A stretch of 11,001 nt of DNA from a bacterium (GTDB lineage Bacteria > Electryoneota > RPQS01): the NCBI GenBank assembly GCA_028711875.1, contig JAQTRJ010000041.1, positions 1-11,001 on the forward strand, given 5' to 3'. Under the pieces are notes generated by a model. The model searched no databases, was not told the origin of the DNA, and saw only the letters and a list, made by a program, of their open reading frames with translations. A program made the position numbers and the translations under genes. Positions 1 to 6,452 of the stretch are shown here, one piece after another (positions within the stretch are counted from its first letter, which is position 1; every line of letters starts with the position of its first letter).

Positions 1-790
1 GGCCGCTGTATCCCGACGAGCCGGTTCCCCCCACCTGCGTACGGCCGATTTTCACGGGCTGCTCCCCGCCGCGCAGCGCGCCCGAGGAAATCACGAAATC
101 CACATCGGGAACCGCCGCCAGCAGGGCATCAATCGTCGCCGTCGGCAGATCGGCCAGCACAAGGACGGCGTCGGTCTTACGAGCCAGCGCAGGAACGTAT
201 TGCCGCGCCGCGTCCACCGCGGGTAAAACCCGCAACCGGTTCGTGTCCAGTAGAGCCGTTCCGGGCGGGAAATCGGCCTCGTTCAACAGTCCCAGGACTC
301 CGACCCGCAGCTTTCCGAAATCCTTGATGACGTACGGCGACGCCAGCGGCTTGCCGGTTTTCTTGTCGAGCAAGTTGGCCGAGACGAACGTCGCGTACGG
401 CGTGGTGTCCATCAACGCGGTCAGCGTCTCATAGCCCATCCAGGCTTCCTGCTTGCCGATGTTGAGCACGTCGTAGTGCAGATCGGCATAGCTCGAGATC
501 ACAAACTGGCACTTGGCCGAGCAGCCGCTCACCTTGTCGCGATCTACGTAGTTCCCGGCGTCCACCGTCAGCCACGCCGCCGACGGATCGCCGTGACGGC
601 GGATGAATTCCGCCCAGCGCGCGAGTCCCCCCTTGGGCGTGCTGCAGCCGCACGGCTTGTAGCTGCCGCGCAGATTGCCGCTGTACATCACCTGCAGTTT
701 GCCCTGAGCGGGAGCGCGCGAGCAACCCTGCCAAAGGAACACAGCAGCAACCGCGAGTGCTGCTGCCGTTCCGAGTCCGTTCCACCTCAT
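1..790 (-). CDS. Metallophosphatase/5'-nucleotidase-like lipoprotein, Cys copy (3' end beyond window)
   Basis: The gene starts at ATG 790 with a strong GGAGGAA site 4 bases upstream, and its frame stays open to the left edge, so about 263 N-terminal residues are visible and the C-terminus is missing. A hydrophobic N-terminus leads to Cys23 (LWQGC), an imperfect lipobox, so an exported, lipid-anchored protein is likely. The overall order resembles 5'-nucleotidase/metallophosphatase N-terminal domains: a first strand (YSGNLRG), GGLARW, VDAGNYVD, NIGKQEAW, FVSANL, and a DVDFVISSGAL block. However, the family's DxH, GNHE and GH-type metal ligands are replaced, so phosphatase activity is doubtful. 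Only five Cys are visible: Cys23, Cys47-Gly-Cys49 and Cys90-x3-Cys94. It follows the homologous gene at 859-1938 by 68 bases and aligns with it without gaps. Cys49 matches that gene's TGA codon. Role unknown; inferred periplasmic or surface redox or metal-binding protein. Confidence 0.88.
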   Translation of the reverse strand, partial: MRWNGLGTAAALAVAAVFLWQGCSRAPAQGKLQVMYSGNLRGSYKPCGCSTPKGGLARWAEFIRRHGDPSAAWLTVDAGNYVDRDKVSGCSAKCQFVISSYADLHYDVLNIGKQEAWMGYETLTALMDTTPYATFVSANLLDKKTGKPLASPYVIKDFGKLRVGVLGLLNEADFPPGTALLDTNRLRVLPAVDAARQYVPALARKTDAVLVLADLPTATIDALLAAVPDVDFVISSGALRGGEQPVKIGRTQVGGTGSSGYSG

Positions 791-809
791 GACGATTCCT
801 CCGTTGGTT

Positions 810-837
810 CGTGAGACATCGTTGCCGATCTCTCACG
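810..837 (-). other. Hairpin between the tandem lipoprotein genes
   Basis: CGTGAGA (810-816) pairs with TCTCACG (831-837). Inside, after one C-C mismatch, ATCG pairs with CGAT around a TTGC loop, giving 11 bp in total. It lies 21 bases after the stop of the upstream gene and ends a few bases before the GGAGGAA ribosome site of the downstream gene. No T-tract follows on the minus strand, so it is not a standard terminator. It could act as an mRNA processing or stability element that sets the ratio of the Sec and Cys copies (inference). Confidence 0.5.
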
Positions 838-858
838 GCGGGAATCGTCCGGGAAAGA

Positions 859-1938
859 TCAGCCTTTTTTTGTTTTTTCCGTTCTGTTCAACTGCGCAGG
901 AGTCGGCGCCGCCTTGGAGGGCGGAGGAGTCCCCGTTGAAGGAACGACCGTCGGCTTCAACCCACTCGTTGACCCGGCTTGTGCTGGGGGCGGAGTGGCC
1001 GGCCTGTTCACAGCCGGTTTCGCCTCGAAGGCGGCCTGCCGTTCGGCCCACAATCCCTGTTCATCGTAGATATCGGTCAACTGATCCAGGAAATTGGTGA
1101 AGCCGATGCTGTCGCCCCAAGCCGGATTGAATTCGAGCGTAGCGTAGTGTCCGGCATAGCCGGAAGACCCGGTTCCCACCACCTGCGAATTCACGACGCG
1201 GGCGGCATTTTCTCCCGTGCGCAACGCGCCAGCCGAGATCACGACATCAATCTCGGGGATTTTCGCGAGAATCGTATCCAGCGTCGTGCTGGGCAGGTCG
1301 GACAGCAGAACAACCGCATCCACCTTGCGCGAGAGGGCCGGAACGTATTTTTGGACCGCTTCGTAAGCCGGAATAACCCTCATCTTGGTGGTGTCGAGCA
1401 ACAGGGTTCCGGGTGGGAAGTCAGCCTCGTTCAGAACCCCGAGCACCCCGACTCGAATTTTGCCAAAATCCTTGATAACATAGGGATTGGCAATTGGCTT
1501 ACGGGTGTTGGCGGCCACCAGATTGGCCGAAACGAATTCGGTTCCTGGGGTGGTATCCATCAGCGCCACCAGCGTCTCGAGCCCCATCCAAGCTTCCTGC
1601 TTGCCGATGTTCAGGACATCGTAATGCAGGTCCTTGTAGCTGGTGACCATGAATTGACACTTGTTGGAGCATCCGCCGCTTTGGTCGCGATCCACATAGT
1701 TTCCGGCATCCACCGTCAACCACGCGGCGTCCGCGTCGCGGTGCCGATTAATGAAGGCAGCCCACCGGGCCACGCCTCCTTTTTTCGTGTGTCAACCACA
1801 GGGGGCGACGTTGCCGCGGATATTCCCGCTGTACATGATTTGCAGCTTGCCTTCCGCAGGTCCGCGTCCGCAACCAGCGCCGACAATCGCCGCCAGACCG
1901 ATCAGACCGGCCAGCATCACCATCATCCGTTTCTGCAT
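859..1938 (-). CDS. Candidate selenoprotein: metallophosphatase-like lipoprotein with in-frame TGA (Sec49)
   Basis: I read one 359-residue protein from ATG 1938 (GGAG site 6 bases upstream) through an in-frame TGA at 1792-1794 to the TGA stop at 859-861. A hydrophobic leader ends at Cys23 (VGAGC), giving a probable lipoprotein. Residues 46-49 read P-C-G-U where the tandem paralogue has P-C-G-C, and similarity is strong and gapless before and after this point (MYSGN, KGG, VDAGNYVDRD, YDVLNIGKQEAWMG, NEADFPPGT). A SECIS-like hairpin follows the TGA. Its only Cys/Sec residues are C23, C47, U49, C90 and C94, all matched in the paralogue. Metal ligands of true metallophosphatases are missing (SGNIRG for a TND-x-HG-type motif, GKQE for GNHE, SAGAL for GH). 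Residues about 305-359 form a Pro/Ala/Thr-rich tail ending in Lys-rich residues. Alternatives are a recent nonsense mutation or a base-call error. Sec reading is inference; the homology is seen directly. Confidence 0.8.
1753..1779 (-). promoter_or_regulatory. SECIS-like hairpin after the in-frame TGA
   Basis: In the minus-strand mRNA, starting 13 bases after the TGA, GGAGGC pairs with GCCUUC (6 bp, one G-U). A two-base GU bulge on the 5' side follows, then GGCCC pairs with GGGCU (5 bp, one G-U), closed by a three-base GGU loop at 1764-1766. Bacterial SECIS elements lie within the reading frame just after UGA and are recognised by SelB through a G/GU apical loop and a bulged U, as in E. coli fdhF, whose codon after UGA (CAC) also happens to be the same here. 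The equivalent stretch of the Cys paralogue does not form this hairpin, although the encoded protein is similar. The fold was worked out by hand, without an energy calculation. Confidence 0.7.
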
Positions 1939-2142
1939 GACCACTCCACGCCTAATAATAAGCCTGTTTCGAGTTGACATTGTACCCGTTTAACGAGAGA
2001 AAAAGGTACCAAGTTTCCGAGAAATGTGCAACCGACAGATCGCGCAATCAGACCCTCTTCGCTGGGGGGAAGCCCGGCTACAAAACAGGGCACCCGCGGG
2101 TGCCCTGCTGGCGAATCAAGAATCCGACAGAGGATTGCACGA
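1939..2142. other. Intergenic region upstream of the selenoprotein candidate
   Basis: About 200 bases without a gene. It holds the terminator-like palindrome at 2086-2107 and the leader of the gene starting at 1938. A TATTAT -10-like hexamer lies about 30 bases upstream of the start, but no matching -35 was found, so I do not call a promoter. A ribosome site GGAG precedes the ATG at 1938. Confidence 0.4.
2086..2107 (-). terminator. Probable intrinsic terminator, perfect 22-base palindrome
   Basis: The half-site CAGGGCACCCG is followed directly by its exact reverse complement. On the minus strand it is followed by TTTTGTAG, and it lies 35 bases after the stop of the 2143-2682 gene, as expected of a factor-independent terminator, although the palindrome leaves little room for a loop and the T-run is short. 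A CTAC box borders it on the plus strand, so it may also belong to the hairpin-CTAC repeat family seen at 8177-8420. Confidence 0.6.
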
Positions 2143-2682
2143 TTATTCCTGTTCGTCGCGGACGATGCACTGCGGGCCACCCGCACCACACGTCCATTCG
2201 CTCCTCGTCCACGTCACTTCCTGCGGTCCTGACGCCATCGTTTTAACCGTGGAAGTCCACAGAACCGTCGTTCCATCCGGCTCATAGACTCGGAGGTAGT
2301 AGGAAGTGTTCGGAGGTAAAAGGTCCACGCTCCGAAAGTCTAATTCTACCACAAAGTAGCCAGCCACCTCTAACTGCGCTACCCCGTTCATCGTGAATTG
2401 GTTGTAGTTATGCGTGCCGACAGGGCCAGTTTCACACTGGGGTGGAACATCGCATACGGTGGGTTGAGGATCTGTGCCATCCGGTCCGTCATTGTCCGTA
2501 TCATGGAAAATCTTGATCAGACGGCCATCCTCAATTGGAGTGGTTCCATCGCAAGTAGTGTACAGCGGAAGATCTCCGGAAAGATTCCCATAGTACATAA
2601 AAGCCTGAAAGGGCGGTTGGGCGAAAAGCCCCGGCGCAGCAAACACAAGAAGTGTAACGAGAACAGCAATCCAGCGAGACAT
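2143..2682 (-). CDS. Exported protein of unknown function with DxDxDG loop
   Basis: Starts at ATG 2682 with an AGAAGGA ribosome site 8 bases upstream; a longer open frame reaches 2730 but lacks such a site. The product is 179 residues. Residues 1-21 are a clear signal peptide (hydrophobic core, ending LFA-Q). The mature part is acidic, probably mostly beta structure, with an acidic loop DTDNDG at 61-66 that resembles calcium-binding loops of the EF-hand or dockerin kind, and five Cys (44, 77, 83, 165, 172). No T9SS tail and no lipobox were found, so periplasmic or Sec-released location is likely. I do not recognise the family. It has its own terminator downstream and hairpins upstream, so it is probably transcribed alone. 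Confidence 0.8.
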   Translation of the reverse strand: MSRWIAVLVTLLVFAAPGLFAQPPFQAFMYYGNLSGDLPLYTTCDGTTPIEDGRLIKIFHDTDNDGPDGTDPQPTVCDVPPQCETGPVGTHNYNQFTMNGVAQLEVAGYFVVELDFRSVDLLPPNTSYYLRVYEPDGTTVLWTSTVKTMASGPQEVTWTRSEWTCGAGGPQCIVRDEQE

Positions 2683-2745
2683 ACGGTAGTTCCTTCTTGG
2701 GTGACGGTTGAACGAAATCGTGCAACCCACGTGCCATATCCGGTA

Positions 2746-2784
2746 GGCCGTTTTCCGGCCGCGATCAGCGGCCGGAAAACGGCC
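2746..2784. repeat. Perfect inverted repeat, 17-bp stem and 5-base loop
   Basis: The arm at 2746-2762 (begins GGCCGTTTTCC) is exactly complementary to 2768-2784, separated by GATCA. No T-tract follows on either strand. On the minus strand the arm is followed by TACC, giving ..GGCCTACC, the same hairpin-plus-CTACC arrangement seen in the array at 8177-8420. It is most likely a REP-like palindromic unit, or a cruciform or bidirectional transcription stop. Confidence 0.65.
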
Positions 2785-2826
2785 ACCTCATCTCAGATCA
2801 AATCTCTCCGGAAAAGCCCCTTAAGC

Positions 2827-2857
2827 AGAGCGGGGCCTGGAAGCCAGACCCCGCTCT
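2827..2857 (-). terminator. Probable terminator of the T9SS protein gene
   Basis: On the minus strand AGAGCGGGGTCTGG pairs with CCAGGCCCCGCTCT (14 bp, one U-G) around a three-base loop, 24 bases after the stop of the 2882-4201 gene. A TTTT run occurs only about 12 bases later, so it is a strong hairpin with a weak T-tract. Confidence 0.6.
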
Positions 2858-2881
2858 GGAACAGGGACAGAAACCGGATGC

Positions 2882-4201
2882 TTACTTCACCAGCAGCATC
2901 TTCTTCGTCGCGCTGTAGACGTCGCCGATCTGGATCGTGTAGAAGTACAGACCGGAGGTCAGGTTGGTCGCGTCGAAGTTGTGGAAGTTCACGCCAAGCG
3001 GAAACTCACCGCTCATCGTGGCCACTTCCTGACCGGTCGCATTGAAGACCTTCAGGGAGACATGGTTGGCCTTGACGAGGTCAAAGCGAATCGTGGTCGT
3101 CGGGTTGAACGGGTTCGGGAAGTTCTGGTGCAGCGCATACTCGGTCACCGTGATCGCGCCCTCGCTCGGGGTGATGCTCTCGGTGGCCAGAACGGTGCGG
3201 TGACCGGACAGATCCAGAGCCGCCAGTTCATAGGTGTAGTTCACGCCGTATTCGAAGCTCTCATCCACGTACGAGTAGACATCGGCCGCCACGGAGGCGA
3301 TTTCGGAACCGTTGCGCGAAATGATATACTTGTCGAGGTTCGCTGTGGTCGCTTCCGTCCAGTTCAGACGAACCGCGCCGTCGAACGCGACATCCAGATC
3401 TACCGTCTCGACCGCCTCGATGAAGTCGAGGTGGACACACACGCAACCCTCTTCAGCCGCATAGCTCAGGTTGGCCACGTAGTAGTAGGGACCGGTGCCG
3501 GTCAGAACCCACTCGGTGAGGTTCCACACATTGGCCGGCGTGCAGTCAGGATCACCACAGATCTCGCAACCGGGGAGAATCGAAACCTCAGGAATACGAT
3601 CCGGCAGCGGAACCGGGCCGACGGAGATCACGGTCGTCGAACCTTCGCACAGCGTCACACAAGCGCTCATGTCCTGCTCACCGTACGCGACGGTCGGAGT
3701 GAAATTCACTTCGGGGGTCGGAACGCAGGGCGTGCCGCACGAACGCATTTCACAGGTCCACTCACCCGCGCCCTTGAAGAAATAGTTCGCCGGGCCAACT
3801 GCGGGGGTGAAGCAGGTGCTAACCCAGACCGGGTAGACGCCGCCCACACAGGGTCCCGTAACTTCAAAGCGAAAGGTGTTCGCGAACGTGTTGGTCGGAT
3901 GACCGAAGTATGCGGGGTAATAGAAGTTGCCCGGCAGTTCGAATTCACCGCCCATGTTGGTCGTGAACTGCGTGCCGAAGTAGGGGGCAGGCGGCTCGAG
4001 ACCGGTGGCGCAATCAATCACCAAACCAGTCGGCACGCCATCAGCAAACAACTCGCCTTCCGTACAGGCGTCCGTAAGATCCGCCAGACCTTCCAGGTCT
4101 TCACTCAGGAAGCTGGCGATGTCACACTGAAATCCCTGGCCAAAGCCCACGGCCGCGAAAGCCATCAACATGGCCGCAATCAATAGCAGTTTGCCTTTCA
4201 T
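2882..4201 (-). CDS. Cys-rich secreted protein with Fn3-like domain and T9SS sorting tail
   Basis: Starts at ATG 4201, preceded by AGGAGAAGG; the open frame extends to 4255 but without a ribosome site. The product is 439 residues. A signal peptide covers about 1-20 (ends VGFGQ). Residues about 21-270 are rich in Cys (WTCEMRSCGTPCVP, PGCEICGDPDC, EEGCVCVHLD), probably disulfide-linked beta modules. Residues about 275-345 look like a fibronectin type III domain (LNWTEATTANLDKYIISR ... YVDESF ... YTYELAALD). Residues 356-439 are a type A Por/T9SS C-terminal sorting domain (FPNPFNPTTTIRFDL, VSLKVFNATGQEV, SGLYFYTIQ, KKMLLVK). It is thus exported by Sec, crosses the outer membrane by T9SS and is released or anchored at the surface. 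The binding or enzymatic role is not apparent. It follows the 4265-5101 gene by 63 bases and may share its transcript. Confidence 0.9.
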   Translation of the reverse strand: MKGKLLLIAAMLMAFAAVGFGQGFQCDIASFLSEDLEGLADLTDACTEGELFADGVPTGLVIDCATGLEPPAPYFGTQFTTNMGGEFELPGNFYYPAYFGHPTNTFANTFRFEVTGPCVGGVYPVWVSTCFTPAVGPANYFFKGAGEWTCEMRSCGTPCVPTPEVNFTPTVAYGEQDMSACVTLCEGSTTVISVGPVPLPDRIPEVSILPGCEICGDPDCTPANVWNLTEWVLTGTGPYYYVANLSYAAEEGCVCVHLDFIEAVETVDLDVAFDGAVRLNWTEATTANLDKYIISRNGSEIASVAADVYSYVDESFEYGVNYTYELAALDLSGHRTVLATESITPSEGAITVTEYALHQNFPNPFNPTTTIRFDLVKANHVSLKVFNATGQEVATMSGEFPLGVNFHNFDATNLTSGLYFYTIQIGDVYSATKKMLLVK

Positions 4202-4264
4202 GAACCTTCTCCTTGACTTGAACGGATTCGAAATTGGGAAACAGTATCTTGTCATCTTGTCGGA

Positions 4265-5101
4265 TTACTCGCGAGCGCCTTTCGCTTTCAGCACGGACGA
4301 CTTGGCCGTGGAAGACACTTTCTGAATCTCGGGGGTGTTCGGATTCTCAATGATGTCCTGGCCGATCACCGTGTTGTAATCATAGCTCCAAGTGCCGGTG
4401 TGCTTATTCTGAATCCAGTAGGCCTTGCCAGGCGTGACTTGCAACAGAGTTTGCCAGGTCCCGTCACTGGTTTTATAGTAACCCGTGGCGCCGCCCTGCT
4501 CAATAAGCTTATCCGAGGTGATCGAATTGCCGCCGGTGAATCCGGAGGTCAGGAGTCCGAGATCTGCAATGGGAACCACTCGCGAATCACGCCAGGAATA
4601 CGTCACATAGGCACTCGGTCCCACGGTGACAACCGGAATTGCGTAGTCCCCCGGGATGGAGGCTCCCGCGTCCTTGTCCACCTGGCCAGCCAGCACGATG
4701 TTCAGCGCGGCCGCGGTCTTGTTCTGGTACCAGTACGCACGGCCCGGTTCCATCAAACCGGGATCGCCGCCGCTAGTCTCCAGAGCGCCGGTCCACAGAC
4801 CGTCAGACGACTTGCGATAACCGGTCTCACCGCCCTGCTTGACGACCTTGTCGGAAGTGATCGAGTTACCAGCAGTTGCCTGCGATCCGATGATATCGGA
4901 CGGCTTGCGGGACTCGGTGCCGTAGTTCGGGACGTTGTCCTGGGGCACATCCCAGAACACGAACGGCAGACCAAAGGTCGTGTAACCGCCGGCATTACAC
5001 GTGAGCTTGATGTAGCCCACTTCGTTGGAGGGATCCGATTCCAACGCCCAGCAGTAGCTGACGAGCAGCAGGCTGACCAACACAAAAACGACTTTCTTCA
5101 T
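4265..5101 (-). CDS. Exported two-repeat protein of unknown function
   Basis: Two ATG codons lie in tandem at 5104 and 5101. The AGGAGG site is one base from the first but four from the second, so I prefer 5101 (278 residues). A signal peptide covers about 1-20 (KKVVFVLVSLLLVSYCWA). The rest holds two homologous blocks, about residues 67-129 and 178-234 of the longer form, each with GNSITSDK, a QGG-x-TGY-x-K-[ST]-SDG-x-W segment and G-[RK]-AYW-[YI]-QNK. There is no T9SS tail and no lipobox, so it is probably periplasmic or exported by another route. The C-terminus is Lys/Ser/Ala-rich. I do not recognise a named family; the AYWxQNK blocks suggest a repeated beta module. The upstream 400 bases are non-coding and carry a promoter candidate. 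A T9SS cargo gene follows. Confidence 0.85.
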   Translation of the reverse strand: MKKVVFVLVSLLLVSYCWALESDPSNEVGYIKLTCNAGGYTTFGLPFVFWDVPQDNVPNYGTESRKPSDIIGSQATAGNSITSDKVVKQGGETGYRKSSDGLWTGALETSGGDPGLMEPGRAYWYQNKTAAALNIVLAGQVDKDAGASIPGDYAIPVVTVGPSAYVTYSWRDSRVVPIADLGLLTSGFTGGNSITSDKLIEQGGATGYYKTSDGTWQTLLQVTPGKAYWIQNKHTGTWSYDYNTVIGQDIIENPNTPEIQKVSSTAKSSVLKAKGARE

Positions 5102-5515
5102 CATTCCTCCTGATACACAAGGATTGCCGAAAAGTAATCCCTTTGTCCAGACTCCTCTTAAACCACACTACGTGTTATCATTTTAAGCCGAAAGCCCTCG
5201 AACTCATGGTGGAATTGCCCGACGCTGCCCTCCGCACCAAGTCGCCTTAATATAGTAGCGCGGAGGGTCATTTTTTTCGGGCCTGCAATGCTGACCCGGA
5301 AAAAGCGCTTCCGAGAGTGTTGTCCTCTCGCAACCATGCCGCGAAAATCATCAGAACAGAGCGACTGGGCTACCGCAACATTCTGTTTTTCCGTGGCACC
5401 CACGTATCTGGCGAATAGGATTGATCCGCCTTCTCAGTAGCCAGCTAAGAATAACCAAAAAACGGTCGGATGTCAAGACTTTGCGAGCAACTCGGAGAAA
5501 TTTTCGGCTGGCTTT
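5102..5515 (-). other. Gene-free leader upstream of the two-repeat protein
   Basis: About 410 bases. It holds the promoter candidate at 5448-5476, which would give an untranslated leader of roughly 340 bases. A hairpin at 5228-5267 has CCCTCCGC pairing with GCGGAGGG over a 24-base loop. An 81-codon frame at 5158-5403 (minus) lacks a ribosome site and protein-like composition, so I do not call it. A structured regulatory leader is possible, but I recognise no riboswitch class. Confidence 0.4.
5448..5476 (-). promoter_or_regulatory. Sigma70-type promoter candidate
   Basis: On the minus strand a perfect TTGACA (-35, 5471-5476) is followed after exactly 17 bases by TATTCT (-10, 5448-5453, four of six matches). 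It lies just after the ssb stop and points to the two-repeat protein and probably the T9SS protein downstream. No other gene lies between. Confidence 0.5.
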
Positions 5516-5956
5516 TCAGAACGGGAGGTCTTCTTCGTCTTCGAGCTTCCCTTCGGGCGCAGGCTGGGTCGGTTGGGGTGCGGAAGCCTTTGCCGAATCC
5601 TGACTTTCGCCCTGCTCCGCGCGGCTGCTGAGCATGGTGAAACGATCTCCGATAATTTCAGTCCGATATCGCTTTTCGTTGGATTGGGCGTCATCCCACG
5701 AGCGCGTCTGGAGTCTGCCCTCCATGTAGATCAGCTTGCCCTTACGGAGGTATTCCCCTGCGATTTCGGCCTGTTTGCCCCAGAGAACCACGTTGTGCCA
5801 TTCCGTGATCTGCTGGCGGTTGCCGCTGGCGTCTTTGCGGCTTTCGTCGGTAGCCAGCGAGAAGGTCGCCATGGGCGTGCCCGAGGGAGTGTACTTGATC
5901 TCGGGGTCCTTCCCCAACCTGCCGACTAAGATAACACGATTGACGGTTCCTGCCAA
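5516..5956 (-). CDS. ssb: Single-stranded DNA-binding protein
   Basis: The product is 146 residues and binds single-stranded DNA in replication, recombination and repair, normally as a homotetramer. The start is TTG 5956 with GGAG seven bases upstream, and it places the typical N-terminus AGTVNRVILVGRLGKDPE correctly; a longer open frame up to 6154 overlaps the VanZ gene and is not used. Residues 1-110 form the OB fold (FSLAT at 32-36, TEWHNVVLWG at 51-60 with the usual Trp residues, GRLQTRSW at 80-87). A Gln/Pro/Ser-rich linker follows, then the acidic tip EDEEDLPF, which recruits partner proteins. That universal tip is followed directly by TGA, which shows that TGA is a normal stop in this genome. 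It is the last gene after nnr and the VanZ gene. Confidence 0.97.
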   Translation of the reverse strand: MAGTVNRVILVGRLGKDPEIKYTPSGTPMATFSLATDESRKDASGNRQQITEWHNVVLWGKQAEIAGEYLRKGKLIYMEGRLQTRSWDDAQSNEKRYRTEIIGDRFTMLSSRAEQGESQDSAKASAPQPTQPAPEGKLEDEEDLPF

Positions 5957-6029
5957 GTTACTTCTCCTTAACTTACAGAGGAATGATTTGGCGAGCGGCA
6001 TTGCCTGCCCGCGCGCAATGTGTGAAAAA

Positions 6030-6452
6030 TCAGCTGTCGGGGGCGGAGGATCGGCGTCTACACCAGCCCAGAACAGCCAACGCGAGCAGAGCGAAGAGGA
6101 CTCCGGCCACATCGGCCAGAAAATCGCGAATGTCCGCGCTGCGGCGAGGCACATACCGCTGAAGCAGCTCGATGGCCACTCCGATCAGCAAGACTGCCGC
6201 CGATCCATAGGTCATGGCGGTTGTGATTCTAACCCGGCCGGACGACTCGATCGCCTGAACCCAGACCACCGCTCCCACGGCGAAAGCCAGCCCGTGAATG
6301 ACCTTATCCCCCATCGTCTTCATGATCCATGAGGACTGGAGATCGGGGCTGGTGGCCAGTGCAATGACGGCGGTCGTCCAGAACGCCGCCGAGATCACCC
6401 AGAATCGCGGCGAAAAAAACGGCGAGAACGACTTTTCGGAAGAACGGGTCAC
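6030..6452 (-). CDS. VanZ-family membrane protein
   Basis: The product is 140 residues with about four hydrophobic segments (about 17-33, 51-68, 78-95, 112-130). The family signature is clear: GDKVIHGLAFAVGA at 48-61 and ELLQRYVPRRSADIRD at 95-110, followed by ADVAG. VanZ-like proteins are small inner-membrane proteins; the type member affects glycopeptide (teicoplanin) resistance, but most homologues have no known role, and resistance should not be assumed. The start codon is GTG at 6450-6452, overlapping the nnr stop as GTGA, so translation is probably coupled to nnr. ssb begins 73 bases after its stop. Confidence 0.9.
   Translation of the reverse strand: MTRSSEKSFSPFFSPRFWVISAAFWTTAVIALATSPDLQSSWIMKTMGDKVIHGLAFAVGAVVWVQAIESSGRVRITTAMTYGSAAVLLIGVAIELLQRYVPRRSADIRDFLADVAGVLFALLALAVLGWCRRRSSAPDS

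Larger units (their letters stand above)
2683..2881. other. Intergenic region with two strong hairpins
   Basis: No gene is visible. It holds the 17-bp-stem inverted repeat at 2746-2784, the terminator-like hairpin at 2827-2857, and the short leader of the 2143-2682 gene. Confidence 0.5.

Noticed and set aside
859..1773. Separate 304-residue gene starting at GTG 1773 with an AAGGAGG site before it
   Set aside because: The site is only one base from the GTG, the product would lack the signal peptide and Cys47, and the paralogue shows that both parts form one continuous protein.
1792..1794. TGA read as a sense codon through a changed genetic code
   Set aside because: TGA ends ssb right after its universal DLPF tip and also ends nnr and other genes here, so it is a normal stop in this genome.
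979..1977. Long plus-strand frame of 332 codons
   Set aside because: It runs antisense to the lipoprotein gene, lacks recognisable motifs, and the minus strand shows clear homology; the same holds for plus-strand frames at 2981-4186, 4400-5113, 7073-8068 and 9247-9750.
5228..5267. Plus-strand terminator (8-bp stem followed by a run of seven T)
   Set aside because: The 24-base loop is too large for a standard terminator and no plus-strand gene lies upstream.
5158..5403. 81-codon minus-strand frame in the leader region
   Set aside because: No ribosome site, basic low-quality composition and overlap with a hairpin; nothing supports it as a gene.
6030..6452. Glycopeptide resistance gene
   Set aside because: VanZ-like proteins are widespread housekeeping-type membrane proteins; there is no van cluster here and the neighbours are nnr and ssb.
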